Source of the DNA: Himantopus leucocephalus
Taxonomy: Eukaryota > Chordata > Aves > Charadriiformes > Recurvirostridae
NCBI GenBank assembly: GCA_003993805.1
Contig: RSEF01000004.1
Coordinates: forward strand, 9,852,074 to 9,916,073
Length of the DNA: 64,000 nt
Reading direction: 5' to 3'
Shown piece by piece: positions 52,639 through 64,000 of the stretch. The notes below the pieces were generated by a model. The model did no database searches. It saw nothing but the letters and a program-made list of their open reading frames with translations, and was not told the origin of the DNA. How positions within the stretch are numbered: position 1 is the stretch's first letter; every line of letters begins with the position of its first letter. The translations under genes were made by a program, and so were the position numbers.

Positions 52639-52738
52639 NNNNNNNNNNNNNNNNNNNNNNNNNNNNNNNNNNNNNNNNNNNNNNNNNNNNNNNNNNNNNN
52701 NNNNNNNNNNNNNNNNNNNNNNNNNNNNNNNNNNNNNN
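52639..52738. other. Scaffold gap (100 N)
   Basis: There are exactly 100 N, a placeholder gap of unknown size. It lies just after an old CR1 fragment, and a repeat is a common cause of assembly breaks. Confidence 0.98.
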
Positions 52739-53357
52739 TTGACAATTTTGGAAGGTCACTGTGTCTTCCTAGTGCATAAATGTATTTATTTTGTATATGT
52801 CACATCTCTTCAATTTCAGTGAGTTCTCTTTCTACTTTTGTGGTGTTTAATGTCCAAACAAATGTTGACAATCAAGAACAGTTACATCCTAGATGAGTCA
52901 TAAGTTACATCACCCACTACTATTATTTTCTGTACTTGTTCTCTACAGTTGGGTCCGATCCTCTTTTGATGTTACTGCAAACCTTCAATTTTGGAACATT
53001 ATACTTAGGTTTTAATCACTATATTCTAGATATATGGTTAAATTCTGGATGTATACTAGTGTACAGATAAATTGCACTCATGATTAGTTATTTAAGGAAT
53101 CACATACAACATTTATATGTAACCTTACAAATATTTGGCTGACATTAATAAGATGTAGGGAAAATAAGTGTATCTAGTAATATTTATATTGCAACAAGAA
53201 CAAAATCTGCTATGTAAAGACTTGCGGCAACTACTTCTCAGTGTATTCTGAGTCAACTCAAAGCACTTGAGGCTCTGTAGTAATTCTTATTTCAATAACA
53301 TAAGATCAAAGACTATTGGAGAAAAAATATTTGCAGTTGTAAACAAATATCAGTTTG

Positions 53358-53623
53358 AAAATTTCTGCTGGCTTGAAATCTATGCTAGAAGAAGTTTTAA
53401 ACTTGAAAAGAAACTTTTAAGAAATATTTCTCTTCGTAGTCGTTTCTTTTATATAAAGCTTCTGATTTGCTAATACAGTNCAAAATTTCTGCTGGCTTGA
53501 AATCTATGCTATAAGAAGCAAGTTTTAAACTGTTCAAGTTTTAAACTTGAAAAGAAACTTTTAAGAAATATTTCTCTTGGTAGTCGTTTCTTTTATATAA
53601 AGCTTCTGATTTGCTAATACAGT
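53358..53623. repeat. Direct duplication around a single N, probable assembly artefact
   Basis: Copy 1 (53358-53479, 122 bp) and copy 2 (53482-53623, 142 bp) match end to end, with the N at 53480 between them. They differ by two substitutions and a 20-bp insertion in copy 2 that duplicates the local 'caagttttaaact' motif. Such near-identical flanks on either side of one N are typical of two contig ends, or two haplotypes, that failed to merge. Confidence 0.85.
53480..53480. other. Single-N assembly join between duplicated flanks
   Basis: The lone N separates the two copies of the duplication described at 53358-53623. Confidence 0.9.
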
Positions 53624-54656
53624 TACAATGAAATTAGATCTATAACTGGACTGTAGTTGCACCTGCCTGGCTTGGAAAAACATAATATTTCAAGTGATTT
53701 TTAGCCCCTAAACAGTCAGATTACCCAACCACAGTTAATAAGACTTTTAAAACAAGGGCTATTGAATTAGCATAATACTGTTTGGCACACATTGGCTTGT
53801 ATATTGAGTGATATGCTTTGTAAATTAACTTATCCTTTACATTAATTGGTACTAATTACTGCAGATCTGTTTAATATTAATGTGTTAATCTGTATATCAG
53901 TGACTAGAACTGTACAGTAAATTCAGAATGTCAGTTGCACATTCAATTCAGAAAGTCAGCTGATAATGTAATTTGTAGTTTATATTATCACTGGAGTGAG
54001 ACAGCATGCAAAAGGCTGAGTATTTATACGAGGCTAATTATCCTGTATGTATGTGTGAGGGTAAAGGGGGGATGTTCTTTATTCTGCTTGAGTTAAAGGA
54101 CTTTGCAAATTTATTAGAATTGGGCTATTTGTTTCTGGTTTCTGTCTCTTTGTGATTGGCATACCTCATAAAGAACTGTGAAACGTATGAAAGTTTATAC
54201 CATTTAATTTTAACACCATGAATACAGATAGTCAGTTTGGGCCTATTGCTCTTTTTTTTTCATAAAAAGAAACATCTAGTACTTTTTTTTGTTCTTCGGT
54301 GTTTTATTCTTTTTCTTCTGGAAATTATTTGATGAGTAATTAAAAGAATAGCAAACCCAAAGAAAATTAAAATTTTAGAGAGTTCAAATCTATGAATTGT
54401 TCAACAAGCTTTACCTTAGGAATGTGCAAAGTTAAAAAACATGGGGAAAACTGTTATTTGACCTTCTTTAACTTTGACTTACTTTAGGCATGCTATGAAT
54501 GTTGGGTGGATATATTTTTCAGTTCCTTTTCTCATACTTTAAAATGCGTACTTAAGCTACCTTATCTTGTACATTTAGTTAAACTATAAAGGTCCTTCAA
54601 GGGTGAGCATAGAGTAGCAGCATACAGGGCAGATACGAATGTACCTTATCTGCCTC

Positions 54657-55849
54657 TGAAGATGAGAACAGAAGACCAGCCACCTCAAGTGTATGTATAC
54701 CAATGCACGCAGCCTGGGGAGCAAACAGGAGGACCTGGAGCTCTGTGCCCAGTCAGAAAGTTATGATATCATATGAATAAGAGAAACATGGTGGGACAAC
54801 TCACATGACTGGAGGATCACCATGGATGGCTATCGGCTGTTTCATAAAGACAGGCAGGGTAGAACAGGAAAAGGAGTCACGCTCTATGTTAAGGATAACC
54901 TCAAATGTATAGAAGTCAACTATGGTAATCGTGGAACCCCTATCGAATGCCTCTGAGTCAAGATCATAGGGGTTGTCTCCAATGGGTATCTTACAGTAGG
55001 CATCTGCCATCGACCTCCAAACCAAGATGAAAAGGCCAATGAAGTATCATGTGGGCCACTTAAGCAAGCTTCGGGTCAACAGAACCTGATTCTTATGGGT
55101 GACTTCGACTACGCAGACATTTGTTGGAAGAACAATACAGCAGCTCAAATGTTATCAACCACATTCCATGTTCCTGGAATGCATAGAGGACTGCTTCCTC
55201 ATACAAATATTAGATGTGCCAACCAGGAACAAGGCACTGCTGGACTTGCTACTCACAAACCAAGAAAACCTGCTCTGTAATATCTCAGTTAGTGCTGGGA
55301 GATTTTCAAGAACGCTCTTCTGGAAGCACAAAAACAGTTCATCCCCTTTAAAAGCAGGGAAGCAGGCGGAGCAAGAGACCTCCTTGGCTTAACTGCAAGC
55401 TTCTGAGTCTGTTCAAAACCAAAAGTGAAGCGTACCAGAGATGGAAAAGTGGATGAATACCCATTAAGAACTACAAGGGCATTGCCAGGGCATGCAGGGA
55501 TGCAGGCTCAGGGGGGACCTTATAACCATGTTCTAGCATTTAAAGGATGGCTACAAAGAAGATGGAGATTCCATTTATACAAGGACTCACTTGGAAAAGA
55601 TGAGGGGTGATGGGTACAAGTTACTCCAGGGGAGATACCAAACGGACACAAGAGGAAAATTTTTCACGAGAACAATCAGGCATTGGAAAAACCTCCCTGG
55701 GAAGGTGGTGGATTCCCCATCATTGGACACTTTTAAGATTTAGTTGGACAGGGTGCTGGGCTACCATGTCTAGGCTGTGCTTTTGCCAAGAAAGTTTGGA
55801 CCAGGTGATCCTTGAGGTCCCTTCCAACCTGGTATTCTATGATTCTGTA
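54657..55849 (+). mobile_element. CR1 LINE with internal deletions (endonuclease region joined to 3' end)
   Basis: CR1 moves by target-primed reverse transcription, using an APE-type endonuclease and a reverse transcriptase from ORF2. This copy begins near the start of ORF2 and keeps the endonuclease region. At about 55298 it jumps to the linker before the reverse transcriptase, and at about 55501-55508 it jumps again straight into the 3' region ('gaggctcaggggggacctta'-type block). It ends with 'ggtattctatgattctgta', the CR1 tail. All reverse transcriptase motifs are missing. It cannot be active. The 3' part belongs to a CR1 type with 'aatttttcacgagaacaatc' and 'ccttgaggtcccttccaacc' blocks. 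No target-site duplication is seen, as usual for CR1. The left limit is approximate and could lie up to about 60 bp further upstream. Confidence 0.94.
54681..55505 (+). pseudogene. Decayed CR1 ORF2 (endonuclease domain and linker)
   Basis: One frame runs from 54681 to about 55150 and reads as CR1 endonuclease: 'YTNARSLGSKQEDLE', then 'ETWWDNSHDW' (from 54783, with the catalytic Glu), 'GYRLFHKDRQGRTGKGV', 'RPPNQDE' and 'MGDFDYADICW' (from 55095). In the last motif the usual GDFN Asn is Asp. Two in-frame TGA stops interrupt it (54774-54776 and 54954-54956); the second replaces the usual Trp of an L-W-V motif. A frameshift near 55150 moves the reading to another frame ('FLECIEDCFL', 'ALLDLLLTNQENLL'). 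After a deletion at about 55298 come linker pieces 'KNALLEAQKQFIPF' and 'WLNCKLLSLF', again in shifted frames. It is dead coding sequence of a transposon, not a host gene. Confidence 0.92.
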
Positions 55850-58800
55850 ATACAGTATTCCTTATTTATGTGTATTACGTATTTTCATTTTATTCAAATG
55901 TACCCTGTAGTGAAATTTGAGCACACGCAGAAAGACTTTGTTGGTCTAGAAACAGATAAAATGGTGATAAAATACATACATTCTACAAAGAGCTTTTAGA
56001 TGACCACAGATGACTGTATAACATTTATATTCAGTAGTCCCTTCCTCTCTGTCCCCTCTCCACCCCAAATGATTTGAGAGGAACACACATTTGAAACTCA
56101 GTTCCTAGAGTGTAAATTATGGCATACAATGTTCAAGAAATATTAAAATAACAGTTTGAATAATTACATTGTATGTTGTGTATTCTAATATCTAATTCTC
56201 CTTTCGTCATCCAAAACCTCATAAAATAAGCTGTTAAACTTAACTGAGACAGGCAACCAAATAACTGTGATAAATTTACATTTACAGCACTGTTGCAAGG
56301 ACAGTAAATCATGATGCTTAAACCTAGGGACAACCAATAAACAGCTATGAAAAAATTGCATTTAAAATTTTAAAGTGCAATCTTTACGGACTGCTTACAA
56401 AAAAAAAAAAGTGTTTCTAACACTTCAACTCTTTGTCTCAGCTCTGAATCTGTGGTTTACTATAATATCAGAAAGCACTGTCCAGACATGATATTGGAAA
56501 ACAGGATACTATTGGTTTTGATTTTTTTTAATGTACAGGAAAATAATGCATCAGTTACCAAGTTAATATTTTTACATTAAAGATTTGTTTCCCTTATAAT
56601 GCATCTTGAAAGTTTTCCATATTTTTAGACTGGACTCAGAGGTAATGTTTCTTAATTGTTGAGGTCATGTGTGCTCAGTACTTCTGAATGTCTGCCCAGG
56701 ATTTATTTTACACTAATGCGTCCTTGCCTTCTAAGTTGTAAATATATACAGAAACACACAAAAAAGTTTCAGACTTAGTATGTCCTATATATTGCAGTTA
56801 TTGTGTGAGTTATCTAGGTATTTAAGATGTAGAAACCCTTTTATCTCTATCTTTCGTGTTTTTTCCCAAAATGCGAAGAAAACCTTAACCTGAAGCAAAA
56901 CAAAAAAATAAAATATAAAAAGCTATAGCTTACAAATAACTTTCTTGATAGTGCCTTTCCTCTAAATGAATGCAGAAAAAAATTATGAGAATGGCTTAGT
57001 ATGTTCTTCAGTGGGATTTGTGTGCTTGGTGATACAAAATTATTCATGAGTAAGTCACTGGTTTGAAGGCCTGGCCAGATTTAAAAAAAAAAACCTTTTC
57101 CTGCATAAAGGAAAACTACTATGGAAAGTTATAATTTACGTTCCACTAAAAGATTGAAACTATCTTCTGGGCTAACAGAGTTTATGGAGAAATATTGTAA
57201 ATCTCTTGGAAAAAGTGGGGGTTTGAGTAAAGCGAACACAAAATTACGTCAGTGCAAAACTGAATCCCCTGAAATGGGGTATCTAATTTGCTTATTTACT
57301 TTTAAAAATAACTTTATTCATCTGTAAAGCTATTTTATGGGTTAGACACAGTTTTCAGTGTAACTGTATAAAAATAATGTATTAAAAATAACAAGAAAGA
57401 TCTTGTTTGGGCAATTTTGCTTGAAAGCAAAATCAATAAAGAAAAGTGAATTGTCAACAATGGTTGACCATTCATAACTCTTTCTTTTATTTATTATTAA
57501 AAAACATCACACTGATCACACATCTATGATGTTGAAGTTCGCTTTATTCAGCTAGAACACAGAATTGCTTTGGTCAGAAAAAGAACACAGCAGTTTTATA
57601 AAGTGGTGGTGGTTTTGTCTTCAAGGTTAATTCTAAATTAAGGTTTTGTAGAGGTTTGCTTTATTATTTTAAGTAAAACGTTCTTAGGACTTTGTGATGA
57701 ATGGGAAATCAAATGTTTACCCTTTTTTAATATCTTAAAAAGATGAAATCTATGCCAGCATGTTGATAGCTGTATTTGTCCTACTATTTTCCTATAGATG
57801 CAGCACCTGAATGAAATGTAGCATACAGAGTAATTATTCATAAGCTTGTGCTTATCATAGAAGTCTGACCAAATGTCATTGTTTTTCCTTAAAATAGAAA
57901 ACTGGATATGTGCTTGCACATTGCCACTTTGAGGCAAGCAGAATGTCAACCTTTTCAAATGTGGCAAGAGCTGTGGAATTTAAGTTGTAAATGTGATGAG
58001 ACAGAAAATCAGGTGTGTCCTATGGTTATAATTGTGGTGTAAGTGGGTGTCAGGGCTCTGTCTGTTAATAAGCAGCAGGAGGCATAACAAAGCAGTATAT
58101 CTGCACCTTTACTCCAAGGTTGCTTAACTTCTTGTAGGAGAAGCATCATCCTGCTGTAGGTAAAACAAGGACAAACACATGTTGCTACAGTGCCTGCCAC
58201 AGAAATATGTGGCAGTAGTTCACAGGTTTGTTAAACTAAGTGTTGAGTATATTTGTCATCTTAGTAGTTTGGGGTTTTTTTTAACCTTTGAAATGCTTTT
58301 TATTAGAATGCCATTGGAATGATATCATAATTGGCATGCCAATCATGCCAAATATTGGCATAAGACTGGAAGTAATTGCTAATATATCTAACTGAAGATA
58401 GCATCAAAATGCTTAAATAATGCTATATGCACCTGGATTCCTTCATACCTGTATCTTTCTCCCTAGAAACTTTTCTATAGTGAATCTGTGTTTTGGAAAA
58501 ATGCATAGGCCACGGCCTGATCCCACACACGGTTTCATACTGTGATGTTTTTCAGCTTTGCAGTCGTAGGCTCCTATTGAAAATCCTGAAAAGGTGATTA
58601 AGAAAAAGTAAGATAATAAATGCAATTTAGCATTCCAAGTACATGAAAATTTCAGAGGTGTCAGCACCACTGAAAAACTCAGGGAGTACATAAATCAGAG
58701 TGGTGCGTAAACCATTGTTTTAGTTGGACAACTGCATAGTGATTTAAATGAACCTGTCCTTGGCAAAAATCCAAACCGAGGCCAAAAGATTGCAGTGCAT

Positions 58801-59814
58801 TGTTTGGCTTGGTCTAAAATAGCTGGCTGCTACAGAAGGTTAAAATGTGCCTTGGCTGATATATCATGCTTTTTTAAAGTAAGCCATAGCAACACAGTAT
58901 TAAAAATCTAAATGTAGTACTGTTCTGCCGGTGGCACTACTAATAACCAAGCAGTCACAGGTATATAGCTGTAATGCTTCAGACTGCCACATAGAGCCTT
59001 ATTTCAGATTAGAGCACCTTTTTGGATCAAACTGTGTTTAGGCTAAATCAGTAATATATTAGATTATATACCTGGCTGAAGAAATACAACAGCAGCATAC
59101 TTTCAATAATCACTGCTATTGCTAGAAACCTTTTTTTTTTCCTGTCTTTCTCTTCCTAGGAACTTATATTTGATGATTTTTTTTTTTTTTCAAAATAGAT
59201 GGCTTATACTTGCGTTCTCACATACGCTATTGTTACGTAGTTGTCTTTAATACAGCTGTTCAGATATCTTTTTTGATCGTGTAAAGATTGTTCATTTTTT
59301 TCCTTATCTGGCAATTATTGTCTTCCTGAAGCAAAGGTTGGAAACAATTTCCCTTTCACAGGGTCGCTGTGAGTTCATATATATTATTGGTTCCCCAATA
59401 CAAAAGTGTTGCCTGAGCCTAATAAAGGGAAAAAAGTGACAGTATTAGTTCAGTCTAAAGGCCCATTTAATCCTCTTGTTTCTAACTGTGACCAAAAGTG
59501 GATGTCAAGGGACACGTAAGAGTTTGTGGAGCAGAGACTTCCTCAGCCAGAGGTAGTTTTGGTTTATACAGTAACCCTCAGTGGATTTCCCTCCCATTCA
59601 CAGGCTTCAAGTTAGAGACCAGAGAGGTTAATATTTTGTGTCCATCGTGTTTTGTGACAAGGCAGTCCACAGCTGAACTATACATCATGTGAATTTTGTC
59701 TTTCAGAATTTGCCATCTACTAACATCTTTGCCGTCACCTTGTTCTTCTATCTGAAGACGTGATGAGCAGTCAATCCTAGCTCGTTCTCTGACAGTCATT
59801 TGTAATATTACATA

Positions 59815-60070
59815 GATATAGGAATTATTGGAGAGGGTAAGAGGGTAGCAAATTCTGATGCTCTTTCAGATCTTATCTTTAATCATTACACAGCTCATGC
59901 ATTAAGCTATTCCTAATATTCTTTTTATGCTGCAGGGAATTNGGATATAGGAATTATTGGAGAGGGTAAGAGGGTAGCAAATTCTCATGCTCTTTCAGAT
60001 CTTATCTTTAATCATTACACAGCTCGTGCATTAAGCTATTCCTAATATTCTTTTTATGCTGCAGGGAATT
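59815..60070. repeat. Direct duplication around a single N, probable assembly artefact
   Basis: Two 127-bp copies (59815-59941 and 59944-60070) are separated by an N at 59942. They have equal length and differ at only two positions (G/C in 'ttct-atgctc' and A/G in 'ctc-tgc'). This is the level expected between two alleles. It is most simply two haplotype contig ends placed in tandem; a true recent tandem duplication is less likely. Confidence 0.88.
59942..59942. other. Single-N assembly join between duplicated flanks
   Basis: The lone N separates the two 127-bp copies at 59815-60070. Confidence 0.9.
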
Positions 60071-62430
60071 CCATTCACGGGTAGCTGTCACCTTTTTCTA
60101 ATAGAAAAGTCTCCAATTGACTTGTTCTTTCCATACCATTACACTGCTTTGTAATGTACATATATATATAGTAAAGGTACATTAAAAAAATAAACAATTA
60201 GTTGTTCTTGTAAATTGATCCGTCATTACTAGGCTGAAGGGGAAACATGTATGGCCAGCTGCAAATTAGGATTAATTACATTTAAACTAGTCACAAATTG
60301 AGTGTTCTTTATGCAGAATTATAGTACTCCACTGTGCCCTGTCTGTTTAAAAACAAAAACAGACACAAAAAACTATACAGTCACAAAACCCCAATGATGA
60401 TTATGAAATTTTTATTTAGTACTGATAAGTAAAACATGGATAGTCTACAGCTGCTTAGACAGAGGTCTTCATAGACTGTAGTTACTAATTCTGAAGCATT
60501 ATTAGGTTGGTATGCTGACCTAGAAGACACCAGATGTTTCTATCAAAAAGAGAAAAGAGGATCATTATAAGAGCTAGAAAGGAGCGAAATACATTTGTCA
60601 ATAATAGAACTGTAGTTGCGGGATTTTTTCACCAAATAAATAGCCAGCAAGTAGTGTTAAAGGTCTACGTTTTCTCAGGAGCAAGGTAGCTAATCCCCTA
60701 ATCTATGGTGTTTGCATGTAAAAAGCTAATTTAACTCGACTATATTTTCTTCCACTGGCGTTTAAGAATAATATTCTACCTTCTCTCCAGACAGCAGTAG
60801 GTCTGACGCATCTTCGGTCGGTGAGAAAGCACATATCTTTTCAGCTTGGTTCTGAACGTTTGTTGACCCTGTTTCCTATCTAACATGGCAGAAGCTTCTG
60901 ATCATGGCTGCTGATGATTTTCTAGATTCACAAATAATGTATGTTGTGTCCTGTTTGACCTTTTTGTATAAAGCTAGTCAGATAATTGATCTTTTTGGCT
61001 TGATGAGATGAAGAAGACTAATAATGAAACACAAACCGGAAAAAATATTTTGCAGTAATGTGAAATATTTATTTGAAACAACGGCTTGTGTTTAATTTTC
61101 AGGACCTTCATTTTTTAAACCGCTTCAAATGCAAGTTATTTCTTGAGGTCAGTATGATTTGGAATGAAAATCAAACTTGTGAACAAAACCTGTAGGGGCT
61201 TATAATTATATATGTGTAAGTATATATATAGAAAATAAATATTTTGAGCAAAATTGACTTAATTTTGGAAAGCTAATTATTCCTAAAACTGCCCGTTTAG
61301 TTAATTGGCTATTTCATCAAAAGTGTGCAACTTTCTGCTTTTTGGAATGTTGCATTGGGGGCTTCTGTGGAGCCCAGATATTTAGTATTCAAACTTGTCT
61401 CTCTTTGCAGCATTTAAAACTAGTGGCTGAGACAGTCTCCTAGAGAGTGAGATGTGAATTTGATGTTAAGTGTTCTACACTACCCCTGCCTGAGTATGGG
61501 CGAACCTGTAGCCAGCCTGAAGTAAAGGGAGTTTCACCATTCATGGTAACAGGGTCAGGAATTCATCATGTGCACTTAGCACCAGGAGAAGTAGAAGTGA
61601 AGTCCTTGAGGACATACCTCATGGCTACACCTGAAGCAGATGTCTAATTTTCTCCTTATTATGTTGGTTTCGTGCTATTAACGGATCCACTCAAAGCAGC
61701 TGAAAAAACTTGGCCTCGTGCCCTGAATTCTTGTCAGCAGACTTTCAAGCTTTTGTGTTTTTTCTGGCAAACCTAAGTCTTTATTGATTTTTTTTTTTTT
61801 ATTTAATCACATTTGCTAGAGAAAGCATGGTGAATAAGCCACTAGACTAGGGCTTAAGAAATTTCAGCTTAAGCCTTTTTTCACCAGTTTTTCTCTAAGT
61901 CATTTAGGTTTTAGTACCTCGGTTACTCAAATGGAATAGATAACACTTCACAGTTTACAGGATGCTTGTAAGGGTAATTTCATTAAAGTTTTAAAAACTG
62001 ATCCTACACTAAAAAGCCATCTGACTACAATTTCCTACCATGCAAAATTGGTGGGAAAAGAACGTTTTTTGCCATACTGGTTTCAAAGTCCCTTGTTAAC
62101 GTCTCTGAAATAAAACTTACTGAAACAGAGACAGTGCATAGCCTACTTGACATAATACTTGCATATCCTGCAAAGCAAATTTGACATTTTTTGTGGTGTT
62201 TGGGCAAAGTCCTTCAAAATGGCAAGATTCAAGCCCCGATGAATACTGTGGCTTTGTAAACAGGAAATTAGAACAACATGCATGGTGAAGACTATTTTTC
62301 ACATGAGATAAGATCTCATTAACTATTTGACTCTCTTTCTACCATATGTTAATGTTACATTATTTTCCCAATCTCTTGTGTTTTTGCGGAGTCCTTTTAA
62401 CAGCGGAATGAGGCAATGCAAAGTGTTTTT

Positions 62431-62544
62431 CTATCTGTTTAAATCTATTACTTGTGTGAAGTAATCTGTTCTATCTGTTTCTATCTGTTTAAATCTATTT
62501 CTGTATCTGTTTCTATCTGTTTAAATCTATTACTTGTGTGAAGT
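62431..62544. repeat. Minisatellite-like block with an exact 32-bp repeat
   Basis: A 32-bp segment starting 'ctatctgtttaaatctatta' is identical at 62431-62462 and 62513-62544. Between them lie partial copies built from 'ttctatctgtttaaatctatt' and 'ttctgtatctg' units. No N is present, so it looks like a real expanded repeat, probably polymorphic in copy number. Confidence 0.85.
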
Positions 62545-62602
62545 TTTGTGGTAATTCTTGTGTTCCAGACTTACCTCATTATTTGGACGAAACAAGTGAT
62601 TT

Positions 62603-62670
62603 AAAAAAAAAAAAACCAACCAAAAGACCCCCCAAAAACTCCAAACCAAAACACAAACCCAAAACTAAAC
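62603..62670. repeat. A/C-rich low-complexity tract
   Basis: A run of 13 A is followed by AACC, CCCCCC and AAACC groups, much like the tract near 43.92 kb. It is low complexity and the Lys/Pro-rich ORF over it is an artefact. Confidence 0.85.
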
Positions 62671-63982
62671 ATGTAAATTATGTGCATTTAGACTTCCTGT
62701 TCTTTCCTGGGGTGAATGTGTGAATTGCCTTGTACTCCAGTGTAGAGCCAGAGGGCCACGTTCAATAGACTTTTAACTCTAACCAACAGCTTTATAGCAT
62801 ATGTAATTACCAGTTACATCATAATTTATAAACCTGCTGGAATTTATAATCATCTTAAGGTGCTATTTTCTTTATTTTTAATTAAGCCACTCTTTATCAT
62901 CAGTCCCTGCTTAATAATTTTTTTTTTATTCTAACCATAATAGCTACCAGACATGTCAGACACAAAAGAAATAAATAAAATATGGGGGGAAAAGTACATA
63001 TGCTGCCTCTAGCAAGAAGGGTATCAAAACCTAAAATGCCCCTATTATAATTGCAATCATTAAGCCATGACAAATTTATGAACATGATGCAATCAACTTG
63101 GAACTAAACTAAAATGTAATAGAAATTTAAAACAACAGCAACAAAAAGCAGGCAAAAAATGTTTCTATTAACAGCAATAAATAGGCTTTTAGCATGTACA
63201 GAGTTTTGAATGCCAAGTGGAAAACCTGAATCACATTTTCAATACAGAATCATGTGATGGTTATTAGCTATAGGTCCACCTGGTCCTTTAGTTTCCAGTG
63301 CCCACGGGTCCAAAGGAAGCAGTATTTTCCAATTTCATTCCAGCTGAACCATTTATAGAGTCCTTCATCTGGGAATGTCCCTCAAATGGCACTGGAAAGG
63401 TCAATACCTAGTCATCACATAGTATTAGTGAGGCTATTAAGTACTGTGATAACGAGTCCTCTGGCTGTTGAGTGTTTAAAATGGTTCAGTGACTGGAAAT
63501 GAACAGAAAGGAATTAGCAAACTGTCTTAGTATATTGACAACAACCCAGACTATTTGATATTCCTTAAAGCTCTGGGACATCCTTAAGTATAGTCATAAG
63601 ACGAACTGGTCTAGTATCTTGCTCGTCTGTTTTACACACAAAAAGCAGCACACAGCTTTCTTCCTAACTGAAATAGGAGAAAATGATATTGGTAGCAGAA
63701 ATTCAGAATGTGCAGGGATACCACAAACTAAGCAAGTGCTAGATGTAAGCAGTTTGACATAGAGTAAATGAATAATAGATAATAAGGTAGTTCATTATGG
63801 AAACCACCTTTTCTACCTTGCTTGATCTCAAGTATGGAATTTTAAGATAAATTCGTATCTTCCAAGGCCACCTGTCTGTAGAGATCCATGTTTTTCAATA
63901 AAAAAAGTAGTTGTTAATACAATATTTCACTGTAATTGAAATCATCTCGTGGTTGTTCCTCAATAGAAATCACTCAAAACTC

Positions 63983-63998
63983 GGGGGGGGGGGGGGGG
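63983..63998. repeat. Poly-G run (16 G) at the window end
   Basis: There are sixteen consecutive G just before the last two bases. It may be a genuine homopolymer, or a dark-cycle/low-quality artefact of two-colour sequencing if a contig ends close by. Confidence 0.8.
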
Positions 63999-64000
63999 AA

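Larger units (their letters stand above)
52739..54656. other. Gene-free stretch containing an assembly duplication
   Basis: No gene is recognised. Apart from the duplicated segment at 53358-53623, it is AT-rich, single-copy-looking DNA. Confidence 0.55.
55850..64000. other. Gene-free stretch to the window end
   Basis: No gene is supported. It contains a 14-bp perfect palindrome 'attggcatgccaat' (58330-58343), the duplicated segment at 59815-60070, a minisatellite-like block at 62431-62544, an A/C-rich tract and a terminal poly-G. A 66-codon ORF at 61447-61647 has no recognisable domain. Confidence 0.55.

Noticed and set aside
52545..52822. ORFs crossing the second 100-N gap
   Set aside because: Same artefact as at the first gap.
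55607..55999. 130-codon ORF
   Set aside because: It covers the non-coding 3' end of a CR1 element and runs into the flank, so it is not a gene.
62431..62544. Possible CRISPR-like repeat-spacer pattern
   Set aside because: Only two exact copies, with the intervening sequence made of partial copies of the same unit, in a vertebrate genome. It is a minisatellite.

Overview
The window reads as vertebrate, almost certainly avian, nuclear DNA. The main evidence is five CR1 LINE fragments, including 3' ends with the CR1-type octamer tail (variants of ATTCTATG), and one solo LTR of a type I associate with modern birds (Neoaves). The sequence is AT-rich with long homopolymer runs. There is no dense coding, no operon structure and no ORF longer than 167 codons. 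Two 100-N scaffold gaps and four single-N joins show that it is a draft assembly. The species cannot be named from this sequence.

Layout: 1-10463 is single-copy-looking AT-rich DNA. 10464-13490 holds three CR1 fragments of different ages, all on the + strand. 13491-38800 is a long gene-free stretch with small tandem duplications, an old repeat-like patch and a gap at 36348-36447. 38806-39320 is a complete solo LTR with a 5-bp target-site duplication. 39326-52284 is mostly featureless, but it contains a locally GC/CpG-richer patch (about 42.3-43.2 kb), a 34-bp imperfect inverted repeat and a GGT-rich tract. 52285-52610 is an ancient CR1 piece beside the second gap. 54657-55849 is the best element of the window: a CR1 copy that keeps a decayed ORF2 endonuclease region and the 3' end but has lost the reverse transcriptase. 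The remainder, to 64000, holds a minisatellite and low-complexity tracts.

No protein-coding gene, RNA gene or CRISPR array could be supported. The region is best read as intergenic desert or the inside of a very large intron. I did not find a convincing new biological system. The observations most worth checking are two local duplications split by a single N (probable unmerged haplotypes), the internally deleted CR1, the inverted repeat next to the CpG-richer patch, and one minus-strand ORF that might hide an exon.
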